DNA from: Shinisaurus crocodilurus
Taxonomy: Eukaryota; Chordata; Lepidosauria; Squamata; Shinisauridae
Assembly (NCBI GenBank): GCA_021292165.1
Contig: CM037877.1
Span: forward strand, 79,850,524-79,914,523
Reading direction: 5' to 3'
DNA length: 64,000 bases
The first letter of the stretch is position 1, and the number at the start of each line of letters is the position of its first letter. The notes under the pieces were generated by a model that saw only the letters and a list, made by a program, of their open reading frames with translations, was not told the DNA's origin and made no database searches. The position numbers were made by a program, and so were the translations under genes. Shown one piece after another: positions 52,885-63,499 of this stretch.

Positions 52885-53190
52885 TATCTAGCAGCTATAC
52901 ATGCATTTATCCTAATATATGCATTTTTGCACACAATTTAGCCTAATATATACATTTTTGCAACCAATTTTCCTAATACAGTGCATTTTTTAACATTAGT
53001 TTCACTAATATATGTAATGTGTGTGCACTTTCTCCTAATGTGTGCTTTTTAAAAAAAAACAATTGAAAACTCCATTTGAAAATTTGGAAAAGTGCAAATT
53101 TCAAGGCATAGCTGAGTTTCAGTCCACCTATTGGTTCAAAGTGCAAAATTAGGTAAGTTTGCATTAAAATGCAAACTGAAGGGATGTGTT
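52885..53190 (+). mobile_element. AT-rich hAT-like MITE of the 'atgcattttt' family
   Basis: Four to five ~28-base units of the form 'cctaatatatgcatttttgc' (52910-53050) are followed by 'tttggaaaagtgcaaatttc', 'taggtaagtttgcattaaaa' and 'tgcaaactgaagggatgtg'. Same order as 36620-37080. Confidence 0.7.
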
Positions 53191-53825
53191 CTTCATTGCT
53201 ACTCTAGAATAGGCACATCAGGATCAAAATCCTAGTGGTGGTGGGTAGAAGGTTTTCACCCTTTCCCCCCACAATGGGCCCAATCCAGGTCGGGGGTCAT
53301 GTGCCTGCTCTAGATTGGGATTTAAAGTGATGACTTTTTTTGGCCCTGGGACACTGGGGGTTAACCCTTTACTTTCCCACCACAGGGAGAAAAACCTCCA
53401 CTGGGACCAATGGAGACTTCCATCTTGGAATAATAGCAGCTTTAGCAAGGGCGGGCATGAGTAATTTTGTTGGGACATGTTGAGGGAAGAAAGGGTTAAA
53501 CCTTATGCACCAAACCCCCACCAAAAATTGGATTTCACAAAAATGTGGTAGGTATTCATTGTTGCAAAAAGAGAAGCAGCACTTCAAGTGGCATGTTTAG
53601 CATCACATCTAGGTTAGGCCCTCAGCTAAACACACTCCATAAACTGCCAACTGTTAATTCTGATTTCAAACAAATAGTGGAAATAGCTCCTTATCCCTTC
53701 ATTAATTTGTGATGTCATTCAGCATCAAAGGACTTCTTTCCTTAATAAGGAAGTAACATTTTCTAATGGAGGGTTGTTATATTTGCCTGCTTTATGGAAT
53801 GGTTTGATGGCTACCCACCACAAGT
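53191..53825. other. Unassigned stretch
   Basis: No named gene or repeat. Wording such as 'caaaatcctagtggtggtgg' and 'cccacaatgggccc' suggests old MITE pieces. Confidence 0.35.
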
Positions 53826-54515
53826 TTGACAACTAAGAGGCAGATAAAAAAAAACTTTGCAATAGCATTCTAAGAATGGTCTAGAATGCACTTGGCATTT
53901 ATCCCTATTAAATTTCATTCTGTTGTTTTCAGCCCAGCACTCTAGCCTATCGAGATCACTTTGAATTTTGTTTCTGTCTTCCAAAGTATTAGCTGTTCCA
54001 CCCAATTATGTGTCATATGCAAATTTGATAAGCATTTCCTGCACCTCCTCATCCAAGTCATTAATAAAAATGTTGAAGAGCACTGGGCCCAGGACCGAGC
54101 CTTGCAGTACCCCACTCGTTACCTCTCCCCAGTTTAAGAAGGTACCATTGATAAGCACTCTTTGAGTCCGATTCTTTAGCCAACTGTGGCTGCACCTGAT
54201 AGTTGTTCCATCTAGCCCACTTTTAGCTAGCTTGGTAATCAGGATATGATGAGGCACTTTGTCGAAAGCTTTGCTGAAGTCAAGATATATTATGTCCACA
54301 GCATTCCCACAGTCCACAAGGGAGGTTACCCAATCAAAAAATGAGATCAGATTGGTCTGGCAGGATTTGTTCTTGACAAATCCATGTTGGCTTCTAGTAA
54401 TCACTGCGTTGTTTTCAAGGTGCTTGCAGACTGACTTCTTTATAATCTGATCCAGAATTTTCCCAGGGATTGATGTCAGACTGGCTGTACTATTACCCCA
54501 CACCATTCCCAATTT
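53826..54515 (-). pseudogene. CR1-type LINE reverse-transcriptase relic
   Basis: The minus-strand frame 54006-54512 is open for 168 codons and shows CR1 motifs in order: [25 protein letters not shown] (finger), [12 protein letters not shown] (motif A), SGV-QGSVLGP-LF-IFINDL (motif B), and F-A-Y-D-T in place of F-A-D-D-T at the active site. The product continues in another frame at 53811-54005 (L-x-R-L-E-C-W-A-E, then M-K-F-N-R-D-K-C). The catalytic Asp pair is damaged and there is a frameshift near 54005, so the copy is inactive. The endonuclease part and 3' end are absent here. Confidence 0.9.
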
Positions 54516-55384
54516 TCTCCCAGTCCCCAGGAGCAGAATTTGGGGGGTGTACAGGGGACTGCAGAGTGAAAGTGGATGTGTAAAAGTTCTGTTCTGTGAA
54601 CATTTATTTTTTACTCTATTCCATTCATGGAAGGAAAGTTAGGATCCAAACTAATACTTTTATCTCTATCATGAGAAGAAAACAGTGAAATCATCAACAT
54701 TCACATTTACCTCATCTCTCAACATATAGAAATGGTTGCATAAGTCAAATAGATGCCATATAACTTGGTCTGGGGGAAAAAGAGAAACCTTTTCCACATT
54801 GATAACGATTATATGCACTATAAAAGTAAGGACCTCTTTGATTTATTCTGTTCCAATACTTCTTTTTCCAGTAAAATATGGCTACTGTAACCAGTAGTTG
54901 AGAGTTTAGTATGATAAATTACTAGGTTCTTAATAATACCTTTTCTTTCAAGACAAAAGAACACTGTATCATCATCATTATTATTATTATTATCATCATC
55001 ATCATCACAGTATTTGGACTTCCGTTTGGTTTGGAACACAAGTATCTCTCAGAAATACAACTGTACAAAAAACCCAACATTTTCATATCCAATTATTTTT
55101 CTACCATAGATGTATAACTGGAGTATTATTCTGACAGTTCTGTGCAACACATGTCAAATATTTCATTTCTCAGCCAACACTATATGTGAGATACTATATT
55201 ATATCCTTTTCAGTATGGGGTTAGACAAATAAAATTATGGATGACACACATCTGCATAATTTAGAAATCCTGAAGAAGCTTAGATAGGTTAAAAAGGGAG
55301 GGGGGGCTTCACTGAAACTCAGGAAATAGAAAATTACATCAAAACAAGTGTTTAAAGAAAAATAAAGGGTAAATTTATGCAATG
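54516..55384. other. Unassigned stretch with a trinucleotide run
   Basis: 54500-54600 may be MITE material ('ccaggagcagaatttggggg'). A mixed ATC/ATT run lies at 54968-55009. No gene is visible. Confidence 0.35.
54968..55009. repeat. (ATC)n(ATT)n(ATC)n microsatellite
   Basis: ATC units, then ATT units, then ATC units. Confidence 0.92.
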
Positions 55385-55706
55385 CAATAGCCCCTTCACA
55401 TGTCACTCAAGCGAAGGGGAAAACCATGTTCAAAGGAGCAGTGAGGTCATAGCATCAGGCCACTACCCTGATGCTGGGTGGCTCCTCCAGGACCCACCAA
55501 CACTTCCCTTGCATTAGCATAGTTTTCTGAGGTGGGCCAGCCTCTGTGTGTATAGCTCTACATGTGAAGGCTTCCCCACCTCAGACATCTATGCAAATGT
55601 GTGGATATTGGACACAGGGACAGGAGGAGCCATGCAGCATCAGGGGCGTGGCTAAAGGTATGACTCCCACCGCTCCTTTGAACATGCTTTGCCCCTTCAC
55701 ACAAGG
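55385..55706. mobile_element. Foldback MITE
   Basis: 'gaaggggaaaaccatgttca' with 'aaggagcagtg' on the left is mirrored at the right by 'cgctcctttgaacatgcttt' and 'gccccttcacac'. Both ends carry 'gccccttcaca'. No coding frame or clear target duplication. Confidence 0.6.
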
Positions 55707-56194
55707 AACATGTGGAGGAAGCTAATGTTTTTCAATCATTAATTCCTTGACAGTCATTGATTGAATCCAACAAAACTACCCTTTTGGAAGGGGCCCATTT
55801 TATGATGGACTTTACTGCCACTATGGCTAGATGTTTTTAGCTTGTCCAAAATGTAATGGCCACAGAATCTATTTTATGCTGGACCATTTCAGATAATCAT
55901 ATCTGTTCCTCCCCACCTTGATGAATGTAAAAATCAAATGTTTATGCCCGGAGAACAAAAATGGGTGCCTCTGTCCAGCCAAACCAAAGTCACTTCATAA
56001 GATGATTTTTTGTGTGTTTGGAGTTAAAATTCATTTGTAAATTCACAGATGAGAACCAGAAGCTTTCGTTTTGAGCCTTCTCTTTAACATGGCAAGCAGA
56101 CATTTTCATATAGAGGTAAGATTCCAGACAAATGACACCTCATGTGAAGCTGAGGTGGTAAAAGTCATGAAGTGACTGGATTTTGCAAGCTCAG

Positions 56195-56196
<2 letters not shown>

Positions 56197-56225
<29 letters not shown>
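56197..56225. repeat. (AT)n microsatellite
   Basis: AT dinucleotide run. Confidence 0.93.
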
Positions 56226-56228
<3 letters not shown>

Positions 56229-56689
56229 GGTATACAGATTATACCTCATTGCTGAGAGGGACTGCAGATCTTAAATTATGGTTGCTATAGTCAAGTGGCT
56301 CTAATAAATTCTGTTCTTTCCATTGAGTAGAATGAGTAGCCAGTTGAGTAGCCAGTTTGGGTGATGGAACTGAGTAGCCAATTCGGAAGATGGATGGAAC
56401 CGATACAGCTAGGAGCTATCAATGATTTATGATGATGTTGTGTTTTTATACTGTACGTTTTTGTTGTTGTTTACATGGTCCTTTATATAGTGATTTAATT
56501 ATGTTATAAGCAGCTTTGGGGACAACAGTTGAAAAGGCGGAAAATTAGTAAAGAAATAATAAAATCAAGAGCTGTAGCTGTAGATTAAATGATGAAGTGA
56601 CCCCTAGATCCCGATGGGACTCTTCCAATTTTAGCTTTAATAGTGTGGCAACTCCTGCAGTGTGGAGGATAGTGTCAGTAATGTTGGGG
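56226..56689. other. Unassigned, with a short tandem array
   Basis: At 56328-56390 the word 'gagtagcca' (or a one-base variant) recurs about four times at irregular spacing. Otherwise nothing recognisable. Confidence 0.4.
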
Positions 56690-57444
56690 AAGCCACACCT
56701 AGGGCATGTCAAATTTTCTGACTTTTAAAATTGAAAAATTAGGGGTGCTAAAAACTTGCAGCTTGACTAGAGAATTTAAAAAATGTTTTTGTTAAATTCA
56801 CATAATTTGATTTTGCTTGGTAAATGAGCATGTAAAAATGGCATTTCCCCCCGCCCCTACATTTTAATGCAATTTCCAATTAATCTGTATGCTTTTTTTT
56901 ATCTTGTAAAATGATATGCGTTTTATGAAAATATTTAAGTAAATGTATCTAAAAAAGTATTTATCTGTCTTGCAGGTGAAAATTTTATTAGTGTGATTAT
57001 ATTGAAATCTTTGTTTGGAGTGATAAAATGGCTTCAAAAAGAAAAACAAGACAAGGAACATTCACACTATGGCTCCTCTCTCCTTATCAGTGTGACTCTA
57101 CCTGGGAACTGGAACAACAATGGCATGGGAAGAGCCATAGCTAGGAATGCATGGATTTTGTTAAATCCATTCCGTCTGTGTTTCATGGATTGTCAGGCAC
57201 CTTTCATTCTGTTATCTGCTCATTGACAGAATTAGATTTGGGTTTTTTTTAACCAGAATCTCATTCAACTTGCACTAATTCACATTAGTTCGAATGCGCA
57301 TCAGCACATTAGTGAAAGTGTGCATTAGCACCAATACGATTTAGCGCAAATCCCCTCCAAATGCAAAAAAACCCCACACCTGGTTCATAAATCTGCAGAA
57401 TGAATCTGAGTGGCTCAGAAAAAGGTGGTTTGCTGTGGAATCCA

Positions 57445-58004
57445 TGTTGAGATATCAACTTCAAGCTGGGAGATTTCTCTAATGTTTTGGAACTGGCTGT
57501 CTCAAGCAGTGTTTACGTCTGAGCCATCTGGATGTTGTGTTATCCTATTCTTGGCCACAGCGTGGGAAAGGCTCTCTGGGAACCAGGCTATCACGTGTCT
57601 TTTCTCTGACGTGTACTGCTCCAGACAGAAGCCATTTTAAGGGGAAGAGGCTAGAGCTTTAGCTTTGGCTCTTTTTCTTCTTGCATCTACTACAATGTAA
57701 CTCTTTGAGTTGGTGGCGTGAAGTTCTCCTTCTCTCCACTGGACTTATGCTTGCTATGCATTTATACTCTGCACATGGACCGTTTCTATGGAATGTATAC
57801 TCTGTAGTGCTTACTTTGAATAAGTAAATAAACGGATAGAATAGACCTGTTGTTGTTTACAGAGTGCTTCCTGAGTCCTGGATTAATCTGCAACTGGAGC
57901 GGCTGAGCGGCTGGGCCACTGCTGTGTGAGAGAGAACTCTGCTGCTGTGTGTGGACAGCCTGGCAAGGCTAGCACACGGATTACAAACTCTTTCAACATC
58001 AACA
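57445..58004 (+). mobile_element. Solo LTR of an endogenous retrovirus or LTR retrotransposon
   Basis: It begins TGTTGAGATATC and ends CATCAACA, so TG...CA. ATCCA flanks both sides (57440-57444 and 58005-58009), an exact 5-bp duplication. An AATAAA signal lies at 57827-57832 within a block shared with the LTR at 30762-31436 ('gcttgctatgcatttatact', 'ctgcacatggacc', 'gatagaatagacctgt'). Solo LTRs arise by recombination between the two LTRs of a provirus; no internal genes remain. Confidence 0.92.
57827..57832 (+). promoter_or_regulatory. AATAAA polyadenylation signal in solo LTR
   Basis: Positionally equivalent to 31178-31183 in the related LTR. Confidence 0.6.
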
Positions 58005-58315
58005 ATCCACAGGTCAGATTCACAGAAATCCAAACTCATTTCCACTGCAGATTTCTCTGACATCTCTGGCCATGGCACAAGTGGAGATCCTTCACTTCTG
58101 ACATTACTGCGCAGTGCGGGAATGAGCCACGTCGCAGCAATTCCCATCCTGTTAAATGCTGGAAAGGGAATACACACAACCACCTGCTCCAGTTCCGGCT
58201 CCTCTTCAGCTCTCTCATCTGAACAGTGAATTCAAGACCTACCTCAGATCTTGCTTGCTTCACATGCCTCTTCCTTCAGCTCCCTCTTCCGTTCCTTTTT
58301 ATTGCTTAGTTTTCC

Positions 58316-58715
58316 GGATAGACATGCACAAAGATTTCACTAAGTCCACCTTTGGAAGCGAACAGAACTTATCTGCACTTCCCAGACCAATGTGCACATC
58401 GGAAGAATGCAGTTATCCTTTGTATTTTTCAGAATTTTGCAATGTGGTTCTCAGCTCAAAAACACACAATGAAAGGCAGATAAAGTGGATGCTCTATGAT
58501 AAAATGAATTTAGAAGTGCAGACTTTGAGAGCAAATGCAATCAGAAATGCATATGCTGTGAGAAATACATTCAAAAATTTGAATATATATTTACATGCAA
58601 ATTTTCATGCAGATGGGTTTTTTTTTAATTGCAGATCAGTGGGGAGAAAAAGGATGGAACCAACTTATGAATGGGCAGGTACAAAACTGACAAAGACCGG
58701 AAATAGACCAATCCA
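58316..58715 (+). mobile_element. AT-rich hAT-like MITE, related family
   Basis: It starts near 'tagacatgcacaaagatttc' and carries 'ttttgcaatgtggttctcag', 'aatttagaagtgcagacttt' and 'cagaaatgcatatgctgtga'. Part of it ('gcaatgtggttctcagctca' and 'aaaacacacaatgaaag') recurs in inverted orientation near 62880-62960. The 209-codon frame that spans it is a chance frame. Confidence 0.6.
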
Positions 58716-59016
58716 TCCATTCCTACTTCTAAGCCCAATCTGGCAAGGGGGAATATTCACCTTGAATTCCTGGCAGGTGCCTTAGTACTTGCTCTGTTGT
58801 CTGTCAGTATCCTCCTCTATCAAGATGCTTTTTTTATCTCAAGCATATCTGATTCTTATTATAACAGCCTGGATGACAATGTGCTACTATTTCACAATAG
58901 CTTTCTGTATTATAGACTTCTGAGATGTGTAAATATCTCAGGGCGAGTAGGGCAGTGCTAATATGGGCATTAATTAAATCAGTATAGACAACAGAAACAA
59001 TCTTCCTGAATGTATG

Positions 59017-59055
<39 letters not shown>

Positions 59056-59754
59056 ATATATGTATATATATAATCACACAACACTGCACCTCCCATCTCC
59101 AAGCTGAAAGTTGCATTTCTCTGTAATGACAGGTTGAAAAGTACTCAGCTATTCTTTGAATCATTTGTAGAAACCAGCAGGATAAGACATTAACAAGCTT
59201 AAAAGGTATTACCTGTCTAGCCCTACCAGGAGGTTTATGCTGACTGTAGGGGTTTCACATATCTCTTGTACTTTCATGAGGGAATTAGTTAAAATTGCCA
59301 TAGTGGAAAGTATTTGATTTAGATTAATCTCGCTTTCCCAAGCAGTGGAGACTCATTACTCTGATTGGCTGTTCTACCCATACTGCCCTTAATGCTCTAA
59401 CTATACACTCAAGGAAGAAGAAAAAAAAGCCTTCAGTTCAAAGCTCTCGCTGGATAAGTAAAATGGATCATCATTATCTTTGCAAGAAAACCCTTTTTAA
59501 AAGCCTAGAAGAATAAACTGGAGAATATATATATATATATATGAGATGTACAGAACTTTCCGAATTAAGACAGAGCTCACTCCTTTCTCATCATCATCTC
59601 ATCTCTGCTGGACAGTTGTTAATTGACCTTTTTTTTAATCTAAAAAGCAGTTCATCCAACAGTCATTATCATGTGGAGTGTTTGTTCTGTATAACTATTT
59701 GTACTGAGCAAACAGGAGAAGGTGTGACCAGCAAATACAGTTATTTAAGGCTGT
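58716..59754. other. Unassigned stretch with TA/TG simple repeat
   Basis: A mixed (TA)n(TG)n(TA)n array is at 59011-59072 and a short AT run at 59526-59541. No gene or named repeat otherwise. Confidence 0.4.
59011..59072. repeat. (TA)n(TG)n(TA)n microsatellite
   Basis: Alternating pyrimidine/purine tract of about 60 bases. Confidence 0.92.
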
Positions 59755-59840
59755 AACCTTAAACACACTTACCTGTGAGTAAGTCCCATTAAACTCAATG
59801 AGACTTACTTCTGAGTAGACATGGATACAATTGTGATAGA
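59755..59840. repeat. Short hairpin MITE, 'gagtaagtccc' family
   Basis: 'acacacttacctgtgagtaa', 'gtcccattaaactcaatgag', 'acttacttctgagtagacat' and 'ggatacaattg'. The centre is an inverted pair, as in 34928-35012. Confidence 0.7.
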
Positions 59841-60372
59841 TAGGTTTTAAAAAGGTACATGTGTGGTGTGCTACAGATGCAGGCTTCACTAGGGCTGGGC
59901 CTATCTTGAACCCAATCCAAAGCAATGGTTCATTAAAAAAAAAAAAAAAGTCACATACAGACACCGCAATTCTGTTGCTATCACCAGCCTGATTGTCCTG
60001 GGACTTCCCAATGTTGAATGGTCAAGTGGCAGTGTATATTTGCTTGGTTCTTCTGTTGAACCGGGTGGCAAAGGGATGCAAATATGGCTTGGGTAGGCTA
60101 GAACCAACAAAGGGAGCTCCTCCTTGCTGCTGCCCTCAGAAGACAGGCCCAAAGACTGATAAGCCTTACTAGGCAAAAAGGAGCAATTGACAAGTTGCCC
60201 AGTGCCCCACAGCATAAGTATGGCCTACACATCTGAAGAGTCCATTGTTCCTGTTTGCAGTAATTTTAGACTTTAGATGTAATGGTCATATAGGAGGCCC
60301 CTCTTTAGAGGTTAATGTGTATTACTTGACTTCCATCAAAATGTGGCACTATGCTATATTATGTTATGTTAT
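59841..60372. other. Unassigned stretch
   Basis: An A-run at 59936-59949 is the only simple feature. No gene is visible. Confidence 0.35.
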
Positions 60373-60385
60373 ATTATATTATGCA

Positions 60386-62611
60386 GCTTGTGAACAAACT
60401 ATTGGATATGAAACTAAGAAACATCAGGATTGGTTTGATGAAAATGATAATGAGATTAAATATATAATTGACCAAAAAAGGAAAGCCTTCCAAATATGGC
60501 AAAATGATATTAACTGCGCTGCCAAGAAAAAAACCTACGCTAGCGCAAAGGCTGAGGTCCAAAGAAGAACAAGAGAACTTAAGAACGCTTGGTGGAAAAA
60601 GAAAGCTGAGGAAATTCAACAACTTGCAGAATCTCATGATGCACGGGGCTTTTTTAAGGCCACAAGGGCCATTTATGGACCAAAAACCTATGGTACAAAC
60701 CCTTTACAATCAAAAGATGGCACCAAACTCTTAAAAGACAAAGAGTCTATTGCACTGCGTTGGAAAGAGCATTATTATGACCTTTTAAATCGTAAATCTA
60801 AGGTGGATAATGAGATTTTTTCGCAAATCCCACAAAAACAAATTAAAGAGGAACTTGCAATACTCCCCACTTTGGATGAAGTAAAAAAAGCCATTAATCA
60901 AATGAAGAACAACAAAGCTAGTGGACCAGATGGGATTCCTGCTGAAATCTTTAAAGAAGGGCCCCCCGAACTTGTACAACATCTTCATAAACTCATTGAA
61001 AAAATCTGGATAAGAGAAGAGATCCCAGAAGACTTCAGGGATGCCATAATTATCACCCTCTTTAAGAAGGGTGATAGAACAGACTGTGGAAACTATCGGG
61101 GCATTTCTCTCTTAGCAACTGCAGGTAAAATATTTGCTAGGATTCTCGCAAACCGTCTTCTATCTATTTCAGAAGAGATCCTCCCTGAAACTCAATATGG
61201 TTTCCGCCCCTCTAGAGGGACAGTAGACATGATTTTTACTGCACGTCAGCTCCAAGAAAAATGCCGGGAGCAAAATCAACCCCTTTATATGGCATTTATC
61301 GATTTGGCTAAGGCCTTTGATACTGTAGACCGTACAGCTCTCTGGACTATCCTTATGAAAATTGGATGCCCCAATAAATTTGTGAATATCTTGCGACTTC
61401 TCCATGACAACATGACGGCAACGGTTTTGGACAACAACGGCTCTCATGGTGCTCCATTTAAAGTGGGATCAGGTGTTAAACAGGGATGTGTTATCGCCCC
61501 AACATTATTTGCCATTTTCATCGCCATGGTTTTACATCTTGTCAAGGGGAAACTTCCCACTGGTGTGGGAATTATATATCGAACAGATGGAAAGCTTTTT
61601 AATCTCAGCAGGCTGAAAGCAAAAAGTAAGGTAATTACAACCTCCGTTGTGGAACTTCAGTATGCTGATGATAATGTGGTCTCCACACATTCAGAAGATG
61701 ATCTCCAAACTATCCTAAATGCTTTTGCAGAAGCATACGAAAAACTTGGTCTCTCACTTAACATCAAAAAGACCAAAGTGCTTCATCAGCAAGTGCAAGC
61801 TAACCCTTTGGTGATGCCATCTATCCAGCTTGGCGGGACAATACTGGAAAATGTCGATCATTTTCTCTATCTTGGCAGCTATCTTTCTGTTACAGCTAAC
61901 ATCGACAGTGAAATCCAGCATCGTTTGAGCTCCGCAAGTGCCGCATTTTCTCGAATGAAACATAGAGTTTTCGAGGATCGGGATATTTGTAAGAAGACCA
62001 AAACACTGGTTTATGAAGCCATTGTATTACCAACTTTATTGTATGCCTGCGAAACATGGACTATCTATAAACGTCACTTCCACCTCCTTGAAAGGTTTCA
62101 TCAACGTTGCCTCCGGAAAATCCTGCGAATTACTTGGGAAGATAGACGAACAAATGTCAGTGTACTGGAAGAAGCAAAGACTACTAGCATTGAAAAAATG
62201 ATCCTTCAACGCCAACTTCAGTGGACCGGTCATGTTGTTCGAATGCCTGACTGCCGTCTCCCAAAGCAGTTACTTTACTCCCAACTCAAGGATGGAAAGC
62301 GGAATATCGGTGGTCAATATAAGAGGTTTAAAGATGTTCATAAGGCTAATCTAAAAAAATGCAATATAAACATCGAAAACTGGGAAGCTCTGGCCCATGA
62401 ACGATCTAAATGGAGGTTGGCCTTTCACAAAGGTTCCATGGACTTTGAAGAAGCTCGAGTGCAAGGAGAAAGGGAGAAACGTGCTAAGCGAAAAGCACGT
62501 CAAATGAATCCTTTACAGGACCATCTTCTATCTGGTAACCTGTGTCCTCACTGTGGGAAGCTGTGTGGATCTAGAATTGGCCTCCACAGTCACTTACGGA
62601 CCCATCGCTAG
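60386..62611 (+). CDS. LINE reverse transcriptase with C-terminal C2H2 zinc finger, lacking endonuclease
   Basis: About 741 codons are open without a stop. In order: a basic, Trp-containing linker (D-W-F-D-E-N near 60430; N-A-W-W-K-K-K near 60590), the YRGISLL block (near 61090), Y-G-F-R-P-S-R-G (61197), motif A F-I-D-L-A-K-A-F-D (61297), G-V-K-Q-G-C-V-I-A-P (61474), catalytic Y-A-D-D (61661), L-Y-L-G-S (61870), the A-C-E-T-W block (62045), L-Q-W-T-G-H-V-V-R-M (62217) and a perfect C2H2 finger (C-x2-C-x12-H-x3-H, 62545-62607). The apurinic-type endonuclease is missing because the copy is 5'-truncated; the methionine upstream (60245) lies in flanking host DNA. Intact catalysis in a truncated copy suggests a young insertion. 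Confidence 0.9.
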   Translation, partial: ACEQTIGYETKKHQDWFDENDNEIKYIIDQKRKAFQIWQNDINCAAKKKTYASAKAEVQRRTRELKNAWWKKKAEEIQQLAESHDARGFFKATRAIYGPKTYGTNPLQSKDGTKLLKDKESIALRWKEHYYDLLNRKSKVDNEIFSQIPQKQIKEELAILPTLDEVKKAINQMKNNKASGPDGIPAEIFKEGPPELVQHLHKLIEKIWIREEIPEDFRDAIIITLFKKGDRTDCGNYRGISLLATAGKIFARILANRLLSISEEILPETQYGFRPSRGTVDMIFTARQLQEKCREQNQPLYMAFIDLAKAFDTVDRTALWTILMKIGCPNKFVNILRLLHDNMTATVLDNNGSHGAPFKVGSGVKQGCVIAPTLFAIFIAMVLHLVKGKLPTGVGIIYRTDGKLFNLSRLKAKSKVITTSVVELQYADDNVVSTHSEDDLQTILNAFAEAYEKLGLSLNIKKTKVLHQQVQANPLVMPSIQLGGTILENVDHFLYLGSYLSVTANIDSEIQHRLSSASAAFSRMKHRVFEDRDICKKTKTLVYEAIVLPTLLYACETWTIYKRHFHLLERFHQRCLRKILRITWEDRRTNVSVLEEAKTTSIEKMILQRQLQWTGHVVRMPDCRLPKQLLYSQLKDGKRNIGGQYKRFKDVHKANLKKCNINIENWEALAHERSKWRLAFHKGSMDFEEARVQGEREKRAKRKARQMNPLQDHLLSGNLCPHCGKLCGSRIGLHSHLRTHR

Positions 62612-62664
62612 AGTCTACACAATCTTCTTTAGAATTTCCTCCTTTTATCCCGGAAGACAATCTT

Positions 62665-62696
62665 ACTCGGTCACGAGTGATCGCCTGATGATGATG
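62665..62696 (+). promoter_or_regulatory. 3' hairpin and TGATGA tail of the LINE
   Basis: The stem ACTCG/CGAGT with loop GTCA is followed by 'gatcgcc' and (TGA)n. A terminal hairpin plus short tandem tail is the kind of signal that LINE enzymes use to pick their RNA (inference from related families). Confidence 0.6.
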
Positions 62697-62707
62697 ATTA
62701 TATTATG

Positions 62708-62799
62708 TTATTTATTTATTTAAATTTATATCCGGCCGCCTTCTTTCCTGCAAGAAACCCAAGGCAGCTTACATAATCCTCCTCCTCCTCTCCACTGGA
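62708..62799 (-). mobile_element. Sauria-type SINE, 3' tail fragment
   Basis: TTATTTATTTATTT, 'aatttatatccggccgcc', 'aagaaacccaaggcagctt' and 'acataatcctcctcctcctc' are the antisense of the SINE tail. The head is missing. It lies directly beside the LINE's right duplication. Confidence 0.82.
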
Positions 62800-63499
62800 C
62801 AGATGGTAAAAGAAGTATGCAAGGCATTACAAGTCCAGCAACATTTCCGTTGCCTGTATTAACCACAATCTGCAGGAGCTATAGAAAGACATAATATCAT
62901 CCACTTTATCTGACTTTCATTGTGTGTTTTTGAGCTGAGAACCACATTGCAAAATTCTAGAATAATAGAATGAGAAGCAAACTCGCCAAAATATGCGCAG
63001 AGACAGGACTAAAATGGCCAGATGCACTTCCCATAGCACTCATGAGTATGAGATTCACATGAAATCGAGTAACAGGACTTGACCCCTCCTGAGATATTAA
63101 TAAGACACCCAATGCAGAATTATTGCAAGGCCCTAATGAGGTGTGTGAAGACTTTTCATTCTCAGGTAGAGGTGACTTAGCACCACCAGCCAGCACTGCG
63201 GGACACTCTATCGAACCAGGTGACTGAATTCATATTAAAGTACATCAAAGGAGATCATTGTTGGATCCGAGGTAACATTCATTCAGCTTGTGAGTTGTCC
63301 TATAGCCAAAGCTCTCACATTGATGTGCATACCTGCACCAGCCCTTCTGTGTTTGGGCCCCCTCTGACTCATTCTGCTGAGTGGGGCCCTGGACCTCTGA
63401 CTCAAAATTGCTATTTGGAGGTCATTGCTGAAGATGTTAACAGAAGTAGGAGCAAAAAAATAGTGTGACTTGATTGGGGTTGCGGGGGAGAGATTTGAT
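62800..63499. other. Mostly unassigned
   Basis: 62880-62960 holds an inverted fragment of the element at 58316-58715. No gene is visible. Confidence 0.4.

Larger units (their letters stand above)
57141..58070 (+). mobile_element. hAT-like MITE, copy C, split by a solo LTR
   Basis: The left half (57141-57444) starts 'taggaatgcatggattttgt' and contains 'ccattccgtctgtgtttcat' and 'ctgagtggctcag'; the right half (58005-58070) has 'atccacaggtcagattcaca' and ends 'agatttctctgacatctct'. The halves are continuous in copies A and B, so the insertion point is clear. Confidence 0.85.
60384..62696 (+). mobile_element. Non-LTR retrotransposon, 5'-truncated, with open reverse-transcriptase frame
   Basis: ATTATATTATG flanks both ends (60373-60383 and 62697-62707), a candidate 11-bp duplication in AT-rich DNA. 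The element begins inside the linker after the endonuclease and ends with a 3' hairpin (ACTCG-GTCA-CGAGT at 62665-62678) and a TGATGATGATG tail. It belongs to the vertebrate/invertebrate LINE group whose proteins end in a C2H2 finger and are often mis-annotated as 'craniofacial development protein 2-like'; the exact clade I leave open (RTE-like is one possibility). Confidence 0.85.

Noticed and set aside
58156..58785. 209-codon plus-strand frame
   Set aside because: It runs from unrelated sequence into a MITE without any motif. The inverted fragment near 62880 does not preserve it.
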